A program made the position numbers and the translations under genes. This document shows, one piece after another, positions 34,927-44,567 of a stretch of 64,000 nucleotides of DNA; the stretch's first letter is position 1; each line of letters begins with the position of its first letter. The stretch is from PALSA-505 sp963699015 (GTDB lineage: Bacteria; Actinomycetota; Actinomycetes; Streptosporangiales; Streptosporangiaceae). The notes under the pieces were generated by a model. The model was not told the origin of the DNA and did no database searches. It was given only the letters and a program-made list of their open reading frames with translations. The DNA lies in contig CAVOSX010000002.1 of assembly GCA_963699015.1 (NCBI GenBank), forward strand, positions 1,054,001 to 1,118,000, given 5' to 3'.

Positions 34927-36365
34927 CCCTGGGGTGAAGCTATCACCGAGAGCCGGGCCAGCTCGGGCACGAAGTCCGGCGCCCACACCGTCCCGACCCC
35001 CGAGGCCAGGTCATAACCGGTCCTGGCCGAGAAGCCCTTGACGGTGTGCAGCTTGCCTCCCTGGTGGAAGGCGACCGTGTTGTTGCCCGATGTCACGTCC
35101 GTCAGGCCTGGGTCATGGTGGGCCAGCATCCTGTACAGCCTCGCGTTGATGGCCCCGAGCGGATGGCCGGCCACCTGGGCGGTCAGCGCCACGATGCCGG
35201 CGAACTCCGGAGATGCCTCGCTGGTGCCGCAGACCAGGTGGAAACCGGCCGGGACGCCCGGAACACTGAGGAAGATGAGAACCGAGCCATCGCAGGCCGC
35301 GCTCATGGAGATGTCAGGAACGCCGCGGTGCGGACCGGTGACCGCCTGCACGCCATTCTGGTAGGACGGGCGGGCGAAGATGACCGACTGGCCGCCGCCC
35401 GTGGCGAACGGGCTCGGGCCCGGGCTTCCGGTGAAGGCCTTCTGCAGCGCCTTGTTGAAGGTGTCGTTCCACACGGTGTCCGCCGCGGTGTGGCCGCCCT
35501 TGGCGTTCAGGTGCAGCTGGGTGCCGCCGAGCGCGGTCACCAGCGGGTCGGTGCTCGGCCAGGCGACAGCCGGGTGCAGGAAGAAGGTGCTCCCGTTGCG
35601 CATGACGTTCGCGGCCCCATCGTCGCCGGTCGAGGCCAGCACGGTGATGCCCGCGGCCTGAGCCTGGACGTAGGCGGAGCGCAGCGCCAGCAGGGACTTG
35701 GCGGTGGCGAAGCTCTGCTCGGTGGCCCCGAAGCTCTGGGTGATCACGTCGCCGAGGTGGTGCCTGATCACGAACTGCTCCGCCTTGACGATCTGCGGGA
35801 AGCCGGCCGTGCCCTCGGTCTCGTTGGCCGGGGTCTCGACCAGCAGGATCTTGGCGTTCGGGGCGACCGTGTGCGAGTACTCAACGTCCAGCGTGGTCTC
35901 CTCCGCCCAGCCTATGCGGGTCGAGGTGGGCTTGTAGGGCGGGACCCTCCCGGCCGGCTGGATGATCTTCAGAGACGGCGGGTCGGGCAGGCCGAACCCG
36001 CGGTCGAACCGGTGCAGGTCCCGGCGGATCGTGGGTGATCCGAACGGATCCACGATGACCATCGTCCGCCCGCTGCCGTTGATCCCGCGCTTGTACAGCT
36101 TCGGCAGCCCGTACGCTCGCTGGATCTGGCCTGGCTGGTAGCAGGCGATCTTCAGCTGGGCCTCACACTGAGCAGTCGTCGGCGGCTGATCGCGAACGCA
36201 GCAGCCCGAGGCTGGATCACGTTCGGGTGAAGGCTCATCGCCGACGGCCGCCTTCGCCGCCGCGCCCGGCCCGGGCCGGGCCGCCATCGCCCCGCTGGCC
36301 GTGACGCCGAGCGCGGCGACGGTGGCGATGCCGACTGGAACTGCCAAGAAGCGCATCACGCGCAT
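34923..36365 (-). CDS. secreted S53 (sedolisin) family peptidase
   Basis: An exported acid serine peptidase of about 480 residues. A signal peptide (MRFLAVPVGIATVAALGVTA) precedes a Cys-containing short pro-region rather than the roughly 200-residue propeptide of classical sedolisins. The catalytic domain has Glu/Asp in WAEETTLDVEYSH, oxyanion Asp in STGDDGAANV, nucleophile Ser in CGTSEASPEFAG, and a C-terminal GYDLASGVGTV calcium-type loop. ATG 36365 has GGGAG upstream. It is convergent with xseB, overlapping by 4 bases. Confidence 0.9.
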   Translation of the reverse strand: MRVMRFLAVPVGIATVAALGVTASGAMAARPGPGAAAKAAVGDEPSPERDPASGCCVRDQPPTTAQCEAQLKIACYQPGQIQRAYGLPKLYKRGINGSGRTMVIVDPFGSPTIRRDLHRFDRGFGLPDPPSLKIIQPAGRVPPYKPTSTRIGWAEETTLDVEYSHTVAPNAKILLVETPANETEGTAGFPQIVKAEQFVIRHHLGDVITQSFGATEQSFATAKSLLALRSAYVQAQAAGITVLASTGDDGAANVMRNGSTFFLHPAVAWPSTDPLVTALGGTQLHLNAKGGHTAADTVWNDTFNKALQKAFTGSPGPSPFATGGGQSVIFARPSYQNGVQAVTGPHRGVPDISMSAACDGSVLIFLSVPGVPAGFHLVCGTSEASPEFAGIVALTAQVAGHPLGAINARLYRMLAHHDPGLTDVTSGNNTVAFHQGGKLHTVKGFSARTGYDLASGVGTVWAPDFVPELARLSVIASPQG

Positions 36366-36538
36366 GCTGTCTCCCTGTTCCCCAATCACGGTCAGGTACG
36401 GGTCGCTTGCTCCTCGCGCAAGGTAACACCGGGCGGATCACGCTGTGAACTAGCCCGGGCGGTTTGATTCCGGGCTGTGACGCTTGATTCCGGGTTGTGA
36501 CGCGCAGCGGCGGCCGGCATCTCCTCCGGCTCGTGCAC

Positions 36539-37189
36539 TCAGCGAGCCGGCTGGTCGTCGATCCGCGACATGATCTCCAGCACGCTGTCCGCGAGCCGCC
36601 GGGCCCGCTGCGCGTCCTCGCAGAGCGCCACCTCGGCCACGGTCAGCATGAGGGCGCCGGTCAGCACCACGGACACCGCCTCGTTGACCGGTTCCGGGCC
36701 GCGGGCGAAGAATTCCGCGTTCCGCTCGGCCCACTCCCGCAGCCGCCGCCGCATGACCACGTCGAACCCGGGCGGGGCATCCCCGGACACGAACAGCCGG
36801 GACAGCTCGCGCTGCTCGAAGCAGCCGTCCAGGTAGGACCGGGCGCCGGCCAGGAAGAGCAGCCTGGGGTCGGTGACGCCGGCGTTGCGGGCGGCCCGGA
36901 CCGCGGCCCTGGCCTGCCCGGCCAGGTCTTCGTGGAACTCCTCGAACAGGGTCAGGTACAGATCGGCCTTGCCGGCGAAATGGTGATACAGGCTGCCGAC
37001 GCTGGCACCGGCCTGCGCGACGATGTCGGTCACGCCTGCCTGCGCGTACCCGGTGCTGATGAAGACCTCGCGGGCCGCCGCGAGCAGGCCCGACCTGGTG
37101 GCCGCCCCCCGTTCGGACACCCGGGTAGCGGTGCCGCCCGCGGGCGTCGCCGCTGCTGCGGCGGCCTCTGCCGGAAATTCCGTCGTCAT
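36539..37189 (-). CDS. TetR-family transcriptional regulator
   Basis: A 216-residue regulator. After an Ala-rich 30-residue extension, the HTH is LLAAAREVFISTGYAQAGVTDI, GASVGSLYHHFAGKADLY. The C-terminal ligand-binding helices include ELSRLFVSGDAPPGFDVV. No obvious target gene is adjacent; glpX is divergent 110 bases away, so control of glpX or autoregulation is possible. Confidence 0.88.
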   Translation of the reverse strand: MTTEFPAEAAAAAATPAGGTATRVSERGAATRSGLLAAAREVFISTGYAQAGVTDIVAQAGASVGSLYHHFAGKADLYLTLFEEFHEDLAGQARAAVRAARNAGVTDPRLLFLAGARSYLDGCFEQRELSRLFVSGDAPPGFDVVMRRRLREWAERNAEFFARGPEPVNEAVSVVLTGALMLTVAEVALCEDAQRARRLADSVLEIMSRIDDQPAR

Positions 37190-37299
37190 GCGCTGACCCG
37201 CGCCCTCCGCCTGGCCGTGGTCGGCCGCTCCAGGTCACAGGCTACGCCCGGTCGGCGGGTACATAGGATCGCATTGACCGTCTATCAGGAGGGCGTGCC

Positions 37300-38379
37300 G
37301 TGACCGAGCACGAGATCGTGACCACACCCGCCCCCCGTCTGGCCGGCCGGCCGGCCGCGCCGGAGGAGGACCAGGCCGTGCCGGACGAGCCCGGCCAGCA
37401 CGCACCGGACCGGAACCTGGCCCTAGAGCTGGCCAGGGTCACCGAGGCGGGCGCGATGGCCGCGGCCCGCTGGGTGGGCCGGGGGGACAAGAACGGCGCG
37501 GACGCCGCCGCGGTCCACGCCATGCGAATGCTGATCAACACCGTGTCGATGGACGGGGTCGTGGTCATCGGGGAAGGCGAGAAGGACCATGCCCCGATGC
37601 TGTACAACGGCGAGGAGGTGGGCGACCGCACGGGACCGGCCTGCGACGTGGCCGTTGACCCGATCGACGGCACCCGGCTCGCCGCGAACGGCATGTCGAA
37701 CGCGATCTCGGTGCTCGCTGTCGCGGCCCGCGGCTCGATGTATGACCCGTCGTCCGTGTTCTACATGTCCAAGCTGGTCACCGGGCCCGCCGCGGCTGAC
37801 GCGGTGGACATCGAGGCCCCCGTGGCCGACAACATCGCGGCCGTTGCCAAGGCCAAGGGCTGCGCGCGGCAGGATGTGACCACGGTGATCCTGGACCGGG
37901 ACCGGCACGCGGACCTGATCGCGCAGGTACGCGCGACGGGCGCGCGGATCAAGCTGATCACCGACGGGGACGTGGCCGGCGCCATCATGGCCGCGCGCGA
38001 CGGCACCGGCGTGGACCTGCTGCTCGGCATCGGCGGCACGCCGGAAGGCATCATCGCCGCCTGCGCCGTCAAGTGCCTGGGCGGCGTCATCCAGGGCATC
38101 CTGGCGCCGCGCGACGACGCGGAGCGCCGCCGGGCCGCCGCCGCCGGGCTCGACGTAAGCCAGGTGCTCACGACCGACGACCTGGTGTCGTCGGACGACG
38201 TGTTCTTCGCCGCCACCGGGATCACCGACGGCGAGCTGATGGCCGGGGTGCGCTACCGGGCCGGGGGCGCCACCACGCACTCGCTGGTCATGCGGTCGCG
38301 ATCCGGCACCATCCGCAGCATCGCGAGCGAGCACCAGCTGTGGAAGCTGCGGGCCTACAGTTCGGTCAACTTCGACTAG
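37300..38379 (+). CDS. glpX: class II fructose-1,6-bisphosphatase
   Basis: GlpX dephosphorylates fructose-1,6-bisphosphate in gluconeogenesis and is the essential FBPase of actinobacteria. The product is 359 residues, with about 40 variable N-terminal residues. Metal and phosphate motifs GEGEKDHAPMLYNGE, DPIDGTRL and GIGGTPEGIIAA are all present, ending SEHQLWKLRAYSS. The GTG start has AGGAGG upstream. It converges with the DUF1707 gene; two copies of a CGGCCTTCCGCGGCCGG-like sequence lie between them. Confidence 0.96.
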   Translation: MTEHEIVTTPAPRLAGRPAAPEEDQAVPDEPGQHAPDRNLALELARVTEAGAMAAARWVGRGDKNGADAAAVHAMRMLINTVSMDGVVVIGEGEKDHAPMLYNGEEVGDRTGPACDVAVDPIDGTRLAANGMSNAISVLAVAARGSMYDPSSVFYMSKLVTGPAAADAVDIEAPVADNIAAVAKAKGCARQDVTTVILDRDRHADLIAQVRATGARIKLITDGDVAGAIMAARDGTGVDLLLGIGGTPEGIIAACAVKCLGGVIQGILAPRDDAERRRAAAAGLDVSQVLTTDDLVSSDDVFFAATGITDGELMAGVRYRAGGATTHSLVMRSRSGTIRSIASEHQLWKLRAYSSVNFD

Positions 38380-38447
38380 GCCGGCTGGCCGCTGCCGCCC
38401 GGGCGCGGCCTTCCGCGGCCGGCCTTCCGCGGCCGGGGCGCCGGCGC

Positions 38448-39158
38448 CTAGCGCCCGCGACGGGGGAAGATGCCGAAGAAGCGTGCCCGCGGCGGCGCAA
38501 CCGCCTGCACCCGGCCCGCCAGGATCACCCCGCGGACCTCGATCACCGGCCGTTCCGGCTGGCCAGGCGGCCCGGCCCGGCCCGGCGCCGCCGCGCCCCG
38601 GCCCGGCGCCGCCGGCGCCCGGCCCGGGTCCGCCCGCCAGCCGGAGGCCGTTCCCCAGCCTGCCTCGCCGCCGACCTCGGGCGGACGGCGGGCCAACGAC
38701 CCGCGCTGCGAGCTCGCAACCGACGTGCCGGTCACCTCCACGGTGATTCCCTCCGGGACCAGGATCTTCAGCCGCCCGCAGATCACCGTCGCGTAGACGA
38801 TCACCCGGGGGCTCTGCAGCACCGCCTCGCGAAAGTCGAGCACCGCCTCGCCGAACACCGCCGCCACCGCCAGCCGCTCCGGTACCACCCAGCGCCCCTC
38901 ACGCCGGTGACCGCCGAAGACCGCGGTGACCGGCCGACCGCCGTCCAGGCGCACCGGCTGCGCGTCGGGCGTCACCAGGTCGGTGGTCAGCGCGGCGAGT
39001 TCTCCCAGGGTCCGGGCCGAACTGGCCGCATCGAGCCGCTCTGCGTGCTCGTCTGAGGTGAGCCGGCCGTCGCTCACCGCCTCACCGAGCAGCGAGACGA
39101 CCCGCTCCCGGTCGGCATCGGAAGCCCGGAGGTCACGCGGCGCGCTGCGGGACGGCAT
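38448..39158 (-). CDS. DUF1707 protein with LiaF/YvqF-like C-terminal region
   Basis: A 236-residue protein. The N-terminal DUF1707 module is DLRASDADRERVVSLLGEA, GRLTSDEHAERLDAA, TLGELAALTTDL. A beta-helical cell-wall-stress-response-like region follows (AVFGGHRREGRWVV, AAVFGEAVLDFREAVL, VYATVICGRLKILVPEGITVEV), split by a Pro/Ala-rich insert and finishing VIEVRGVILAGRV. No TM helix. Function unknown. ATG 39158. Confidence 0.8.
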   Translation of the reverse strand: MPSRSAPRDLRASDADRERVVSLLGEAVSDGRLTSDEHAERLDAASSARTLGELAALTTDLVTPDAQPVRLDGGRPVTAVFGGHRREGRWVVPERLAVAAVFGEAVLDFREAVLQSPRVIVYATVICGRLKILVPEGITVEVTGTSVASSQRGSLARRPPEVGGEAGWGTASGWRADPGRAPAAPGRGAAAPGRAGPPGQPERPVIEVRGVILAGRVQAVAPPRARFFGIFPRRGR

Positions 39159-39327
39159 GTCATGACGATATCCGGGCCTGGCCGCCGCCGTCACCGGGCC
39201 AGGACTAGCCCGGCCGGCCCGCCGCCCGGGGCCGGCGGTAAGGGCGCGGCACGCCGGCTGGCTATGGTGTGTGCTTCGGACCGCGGCGGTAACCCGGCGG
39301 TGCGGCGGCCGAGCCAAGGGAGGCCGG

Positions 39328-39666
39328 ATGGATGCGAACAAGGCGCGGGCGCGGCTGCGCACCGAACACGCCGAGATAACGGCCCTGCTCCAGGACACCG
39401 AGCAGGCGGGCGAAGAGGACCGCGAGGCCGAGGGTGAGGTCGGTGATTCCGTTGACTCCGCCCAGCCGCTGGCGTCCCAGGGCATCGACGACGCCGTGGC
39501 GGTCACGCTTCGCGAACGCCTGGATGCACTGGAACGCGCGCTGAAGCGACTAGACGACGGAACCTACGGGCGCTCGGTTCGCAGCGGGCTGCCGATTCCG
39601 GCCGGGCGCCTGGAGGCCGACCCCGCGGCCGAGCTCACGGTCGAGGAGGCCGCGGCCGGCTCGTGA
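39328..39666 (+). CDS. DksA/TraR-like protein lacking zinc-finger cysteines
   Basis: A 112-residue protein with the DksA coiled-coil hairpin (ARARLRTEHAEITALLQDTE ... LRERLDALERALKRL) and then DGTYGRSVRSGLPIPAGRLEADPA, which matches the zinc-finger region YGRCxxCGxPI but with Ser at the Cys positions and no second CxxC pair. Similar degenerate DksA proteins exist in actinobacteria. GGGAGG precedes ATG 39328. Role at RNA polymerase is inferred only. Confidence 0.8.
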   Translation: MDANKARARLRTEHAEITALLQDTEQAGEEDREAEGEVGDSVDSAQPLASQGIDDAVAVTLRERLDALERALKRLDDGTYGRSVRSGLPIPAGRLEADPAAELTVEEAAAGS

Positions 39667-39740
39667 CGCCGGCCTGCACCCGGCGCCGACCCTGAGCTGA
39701 CGTCCGGTGCTCTGGCGCTGCCCCGCGTTATGATAGCTCT

Positions 39741-40250
39741 GTGAAAGACATTTCTACCGAACGAGCCGTGCCGGATGCGGCGCGGGACAGCCAGGCCGAC
39801 CGCGCGGCGGCGCAGTCCGCGGCCGAGCTGCTGGACGCGCTGAGCTCGGTGCGCCGGGCGGCGCGGCGGGCCGTCCGCGCCAGCTGGCAGGACGAGCCGC
39901 TGCCCCCCGCGCAGTCGGAGCTGCTCAGGCTGGCCGCGCGCAGGCCCCTGCTGACCGTGGCGGAGGCGGCCAGGGAACTGCGGCTCGCGCCCAACACGGT
40001 GAGCACGCTGATCGGCCAGCTGGCCGGCCGGGAGCTGCTCAGGCGCGTCCCGAGCCGCACCGACGGCCGCTCGGTGCGGCTCGAGGTCACCGCGAAGGGG
40101 CGCAGGCGGCTGGCCGAATGGCGGGATCTGCGCGTCGAGCTCGCCGGGCGCGCGCTGGCCGGGCTGCCCAGCCAGGACCGGGTGGCGCTCGCCGCGGCGG
40201 TCCCGGCGATGCTGCGCCTGGCCGAGGGCATCGCAACCGCACGGAGGTGA
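39741..40250 (+). CDS. MarR-family transcriptional regulator
   Basis: A 169-residue winged-helix protein with the core SELLRLAARRPLLTVAEAAREL, LAPNTVSTLIGQLAGRELLRR and wing SRTDGRSVRLEVTAKG. The GTG start follows an AT-containing spacer (TTATGATAGCTCT). It lies 165 bases upstream of the fumarase pair on the same strand and may regulate it; that is inference. Confidence 0.88.
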   Translation: MKDISTERAVPDAARDSQADRAAAQSAAELLDALSSVRRAARRAVRASWQDEPLPPAQSELLRLAARRPLLTVAEAARELRLAPNTVSTLIGQLAGRELLRRVPSRTDGRSVRLEVTAKGRRRLAEWRDLRVELAGRALAGLPSQDRVALAAAVPAMLRLAEGIATARR

Positions 40251-40415
40251 CAGGCCCGGCCCGGACGCCCGGCCCGTCCAGCGCCGTGCTGTACTCGGCG
40301 CTGGCCTACCGCTTCGGCGCGCGCACCGCCGTGGGCCAGGTGGATCTCCGGATCGGCGCGGGCCCGGCCGTACGATGAGAGACATCCCATGGCCGGCCGA
40401 TGAGGACCCGCGACG

Positions 40416-42059
40416 ATGCCCGAGTTCAGCTATACCGAACTGCTGCCGACCGGTGCGGACGACACCGAGTACCGCCGCCTGGACGCGGCCGGCCTGACCC
40501 GCCGCCAGGCGTTCGGCAGGAATTTTCTCGAGATCGACCCGGACGTCCTCACCCTGCTGACCAGGGAGGCGATGCGGGACATCGCGCACCTGCTGCGGCC
40601 CGGCCACCTGCGCCAGCTGCGATCCATCACCGACGACCCGGAAGCCAGCCCGAACGACCGGTACGTCGCGCTCGACCTGCTGAAGAACGCGTGCATCGCG
40701 GCGGGCGGCGTGCTGCCGATGTGCCAGGACACCGGGACCGCGATCGTGATGGGCAAGCGCGGCCAGCACGTGCTGACCGACGGGCGGGACGAGGAGCACA
40801 TCGCGCGCGGCGTGTACGACGCGTACACCCAGCTGAACCTGCGGTACTCGCAGCTGGCCCCGCTGACCATGTGGGACGAGCGCAACACCGGCAGTAACCT
40901 GCCGGCCCAGATCGAGATCTACGCGACCGGCGGCGGCGAGTACAAGTTCCTGTTCATGGCCAAGGGCGGCGGCTCGGCCAACAAGGCGTTCCTGTACCAG
41001 GAGACCAAGGCGGTGCTGAACGAGGCCAGCATGCTGGCCTTCCTGGAGCAGAAGATCAGCGCGCTGGGGACGGCCGCGTGCCCGCCGTATCACCTGGCCA
41101 TCGTGGTCGGCGGCACCAGCGCCGAGTACGCGCTGAAGACGGCCAAGTACGCGTCGGCGCGCTACCTGGACTCGCTGCCGGAGTCCGGCTCGGCGGCCGG
41201 GCACGGGTTCCGGGACCGCGAGCTGGAGCAGCAGGTGCTTGAGATCACCCGGCGGGCGGGGATCGGCGCGCAGTTCGGCGGCAAGTACTTCTGCCACGAC
41301 GTGCGGGTCATCCGGCTGCCCCGGCACGGCGCCTCCTGCCCTGTCGCGATCGCCGTGTCCTGCTCGGCCGACCGGCAGGCGCTGGGGAAGATCACGGCGG
41401 ACGGCGTATTCCTGGAACGTCTTGAAACCGACCCGGCCCGGTACCTGCCGGAGACCTCCGATGCCGAGCTGGCCGCCGATGAGGTCGTGCGGATCGACCT
41501 GAACCGGCCCATGGACGAGATCCGGGCCGAGCTGACCAGGTACCCGGTGGCGACGCGGCTGGCGCTGACCGGGCCGATGGTGGTCGCGCGCGACATCGCG
41601 CACGCCAAGATCGCCGAGCGGCTGAAGGCCGGCCAGCCGATGCCGGGCTACCTGCGCGACCACGCCGTGTACTACGCGGGCCCGGCCAAGACGCCGGAGG
41701 GCTACGCGTCCGGGTCGTTCGGGCCGACGACGGCGGGCCGGATGGACTCTTACGTGGACAGCTTCCAGGCGGCCGGCGGGTCGCTGGTCATGCTGGCCAA
41801 GGGGAACCGCTCGGCGGCCGTGACCGACGCGTGCCGGCGGCACGGCGGGTTCTACCTGGGCTCGATCGGCGGTGCGGCGGCCCGGCTGGCCCGGGACTGC
41901 ATCACCGGGATGGAGGTGCTGGAGTACCCCGAGCTCGGCATGGAGGCCGTCTGGCGGATCGAGGTGCGCGACTTCCCGGCGTTCGTCATCGTGGACGACA
42001 AGGGCAACGACTTCTTCGCCGACCTGGCAGGGCCGCTGCTCACCATCGGGCGGAGCTGA
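40416..42059 (+). CDS. fumA: class I fumarate hydratase (4Fe-4S)
   Basis: A 547-residue single-chain class I fumarase, interconverting fumarate and malate with an oxygen-sensitive 4Fe-4S cluster. The N-terminal alpha-part carries LPMCQDTGTAIVMGKRG and NTGSNLPAQIEIYAT; the cluster cysteines fall in MCQDTG, AACPPYHLA and the SCPVAIAVSCSAD region. The C-terminal beta-part has LTGPMVVARDIAHAK, YYAGPAKTPEGYASGSFGPT and LAKGNRS. GAGGACCCGCGACG precedes the ATG. fumC starts 8 bases after the stop, so they are co-transcribed. Confidence 0.95.
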   Translation: MPEFSYTELLPTGADDTEYRRLDAAGLTRRQAFGRNFLEIDPDVLTLLTREAMRDIAHLLRPGHLRQLRSITDDPEASPNDRYVALDLLKNACIAAGGVLPMCQDTGTAIVMGKRGQHVLTDGRDEEHIARGVYDAYTQLNLRYSQLAPLTMWDERNTGSNLPAQIEIYATGGGEYKFLFMAKGGGSANKAFLYQETKAVLNEASMLAFLEQKISALGTAACPPYHLAIVVGGTSAEYALKTAKYASARYLDSLPESGSAAGHGFRDRELEQQVLEITRRAGIGAQFGGKYFCHDVRVIRLPRHGASCPVAIAVSCSADRQALGKITADGVFLERLETDPARYLPETSDAELAADEVVRIDLNRPMDEIRAELTRYPVATRLALTGPMVVARDIAHAKIAERLKAGQPMPGYLRDHAVYYAGPAKTPEGYASGSFGPTTAGRMDSYVDSFQAAGGSLVMLAKGNRSAAVTDACRRHGGFYLGSIGGAAARLARDCITGMEVLEYPELGMEAVWRIEVRDFPAFVIVDDKGNDFFADLAGPLLTIGRS

Positions 42060-42067
42060 GGTCCGCC

Positions 42068-43456
42068 ATGGCCGGATACCGCACCGAACGGGACTCGATG
42101 GGCGAGGTCCAGGTGCCTGCCGGCGCGCTGTGGGGTGCGCAGACGCAGCGTGCGGTGCAGAATTTCCCGATCTCCGGCGAGCGCATCGGCCGGAATCTGA
42201 TCGCGGCGCTGGCCCTGGTCAAGGGCGCGGCGGCGGTCGTGAACGGCCAGCTTGGCGTGCTCGATGCCGACATGGCGGCCGCCATTGCCGACGCAGCGGC
42301 CCAGGTCGCCGGGGGCGAGTACGACGACCAGTTCCCTGTCGACGTGTTCCAGACCGGCTCCGGCACCTCGAGCAACATGAACGCGAACGAGGTCATCGCC
42401 ACCCTCGCCGCCGAGCGGCTCGGCCGCCCGGTGCATGCCAACGATGACGTCAACGCCTCGCAGTCGTCCAATGACGTGTTCCCCACCGCGATTCACCTGG
42501 CCGCGGTCCTGCTGATCAGCCGGGAGCTGCTGCCCGCGCTGTCCCGGCTGGGCGCTGCGCTGGAGGCCAAGGCGGCCGAGTTCGCGCACGCGGTGAAGAG
42601 CGGGCGCACGCACCTGATGGACGCCACGCCGGTGACGCTGGGGCAGGAGTTCGGCGGGTACGCGGCCGCGGTAGGCCTGGGCGCCGAGCGGGTGCGCGAG
42701 TCGCTGGGCCGGGTCGGCGAGCTGCCGCTCGGCGGCACCGCGGTGGGCACCGGGCTGAACGCGCCTGACGGGTTCGCTTCCGGCGTCATCGCCAAGCTGG
42801 CCGGTGATCTCAGGCTGCCGCTGATCGAGGCGCGTAACCACTTCGAGGCGGCCGGGGGGCGGGACGCGCTGGTCGAGGCCAGCGGGATGCTGCGCACCGT
42901 CGCGGTCAGCGTGTACAAGATCTGCAATGACCTGCGGCTGATGAACTCCGGCCCGCGGACCGGGCTGGCCGAGATCGTCGTGCCCGACCTGCAGCCCGGA
43001 TCGTCGATCATGCCGGGCAAGGTCAACCCGGTGATCTGCGAGGCGGTCGGGCAGGTCTGCGCGCAGGTGATGGGGAACGATGCGGCGGTCGCGTTCGGCG
43101 GCACCGGGGGCAACTTCGAGCTGAACACCATGATGCCGGTGATCGCGCGGAACCTGCTGTCCTCGATCCGGCTGCTCGCGGCCGGCGCCGTGCTGCTCGC
43201 CGACCGCTGCGTGGCCGGGATCACGGCGGATGTCACGCGGTTGCGCCGGTACGCGGAATCCTCGCCTGCCATCGTGACCGCGCTGAATCGCTTCCTAGGC
43301 TACGAGGCCGCGGCGCAGGTGGCGCACGAGGCGCTGCGCAGCGGCCAGACCATCAAGGACGTCGTCATCGCCCGCGGTTACGTGGCCCGCGGGGACATCA
43401 CCGAGGAACAGCTGGAGCGGGCCCTCGACGTGCTGCGGATGACGCGCCCGGGATAG
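42068..43456 (+). CDS. fumC: class II fumarate hydratase
   Basis: A 462-residue oxygen-stable fumarase of normal length. It has the substrate-binding TGSGTSSNMNANEV, ASQSSNDVFPTA and GRTHLMDATPVTLGQEF motifs and the signature SS-loop GSSIMPGKVNPVICE, with TGxGTSSNMN separating fumarase from aspartase only weakly. Adjacent class I fumarase and TCA context support fumarase. ATG 42068 uses a GAGG that overlaps the fumA stop region. Confidence 0.94.
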   Translation: MAGYRTERDSMGEVQVPAGALWGAQTQRAVQNFPISGERIGRNLIAALALVKGAAAVVNGQLGVLDADMAAAIADAAAQVAGGEYDDQFPVDVFQTGSGTSSNMNANEVIATLAAERLGRPVHANDDVNASQSSNDVFPTAIHLAAVLLISRELLPALSRLGAALEAKAAEFAHAVKSGRTHLMDATPVTLGQEFGGYAAAVGLGAERVRESLGRVGELPLGGTAVGTGLNAPDGFASGVIAKLAGDLRLPLIEARNHFEAAGGRDALVEASGMLRTVAVSVYKICNDLRLMNSGPRTGLAEIVVPDLQPGSSIMPGKVNPVICEAVGQVCAQVMGNDAAVAFGGTGGNFELNTMMPVIARNLLSSIRLLAAGAVLLADRCVAGITADVTRLRRYAESSPAIVTALNRFLGYEAAAQVAHEALRSGQTIKDVVIARGYVARGDITEEQLERALDVLRMTRPG

Positions 43457-43610
43457 CGGGACGGCCCGGCCGGCGTGCCGGTGCTGTTACCGGTTGCGTC
43501 ACGGGCCATCGCCCAGGCGGCCGTGCCGGCGTGCTGCCCTCGGGCCAGCGAGCGTGGACCCGCCGGCGGGCGGCCCGGGGCAGGACCGCCCGCCGGTCAA
43601 CGGCGACGGG

Positions 43611-44489
43611 CTAATACGAGCCGGTGGCTTCCTCGTGCGACCAGGCTCCGCACGGCGAACCGTAGAGGCCCTTGATATAGCCCAGGCCCCAGCGGATCTG
43701 CGTCGCCGCGTTCGTCTGCCAGTCCGGGCCGGCGCTGGCCATCTTCGATCCCGGCAGCGCCTGCGGGATGCCGTAGGCACCGTCCGGGTTGGCGGCGGTG
43801 GCGCTCCAGCCGCTCTCCCGCGCCCACAGCGAGTCGAGGCAGGAGAACTGGCTCGCGGGCCATCCATAGCTGCCCAGCATGGATATCGCGATCTGCTGGG
43901 GCGAGCCCGAGGGCTGGGCGGGCGCCGCCGGCTTGCCCGGTGCCCTGTGCGCATTCCTGGCTTGCCGCTGAGCAGCAAGCACGGCCGCCCGGTGAGCGGC
44001 CCTCCTGGCCGCCTGGCGGGCCGCTGCCGCCCTGGCCGCCCGGCGAGCCGCGGCCCTGGCCGCCCTGCGGGCAGCCGCCGTCCGGCGGGCCGCCGCGGCC
44101 CGGCGGGCGCTGGCCGCCGCGAGCTGATGCACTCGCCGCGTCATTTCAATTTTATTGGCCTGCAATTGCTCGGCCGAACGGGGCATGGCCCCTGCTGGCG
44201 CGACACTGGCGCCGCGCAGATAAGCCGTAGCTGTGGCGGCGCCCGCCGTGGCGCCGCCCGGCAAGGTTACGGCTACGGCCGATGCCGCGGCCGCGACACC
44301 GATTCCGGCGGCGGCAATTGCGATGGTTAGTTTCGACGGTTTTTCGAGCAGATTCCGGTGGCGGAACAACATCTGCCTTTGCTCGGGCGCGCGGTGCGCG
44401 AGTGGCCTCCACCCGTTGGCGTCGGCCGACTCGTCCGAGCCGGGCGACGGCGTGCTGACGAGCCGCGGGTCATGGCGGCGAGTCACCAT
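43611..44489 (-). CDS. membrane-anchored transglycosylase-like (Rpf/SLT-type) protein
   Basis: About 292 residues. A TM/signal-anchor helix (LTIAIAAAGIGVAAAASAVAV) is followed by a highly Ala/Arg-rich coiled-coil (RRAAAARRTAAARRAARAAARR type) and a C-terminal transglycosylase-like domain. That domain reads FSCLDSLWARESGWSATAANPDGAYGIPQALPGSKMASAG, with DWQTNAATQIRWGLGYIKGLYG; catalytic Glu is in ARESGW. It should cleave or remodel peptidoglycan outside the cell. The start could also be ATG about 40 codons later. A paralogue lies upstream on the same strand. Confidence 0.85.
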   Translation of the reverse strand: MVTRRHDPRLVSTPSPGSDESADANGWRPLAHRAPEQRQMLFRHRNLLEKPSKLTIAIAAAGIGVAAAASAVAVTLPGGATAGAATATAYLRGASVAPAGAMPRSAEQLQANKIEMTRRVHQLAAASARRAAAARRTAAARRAARAAARRAARAAAARQAARRAAHRAAVLAAQRQARNAHRAPGKPAAPAQPSGSPQQIAISMLGSYGWPASQFSCLDSLWARESGWSATAANPDGAYGIPQALPGSKMASAGPDWQTNAATQIRWGLGYIKGLYGSPCGAWSHEEATGSY

Positions 44490-44567
44490 CAAGTGACCAT
44501 CCTGCACACCGGGTGCTATCGGCCACTCAGCCTGCCCAATCGATTGCGCGGATGTGACCGAAAGCGG

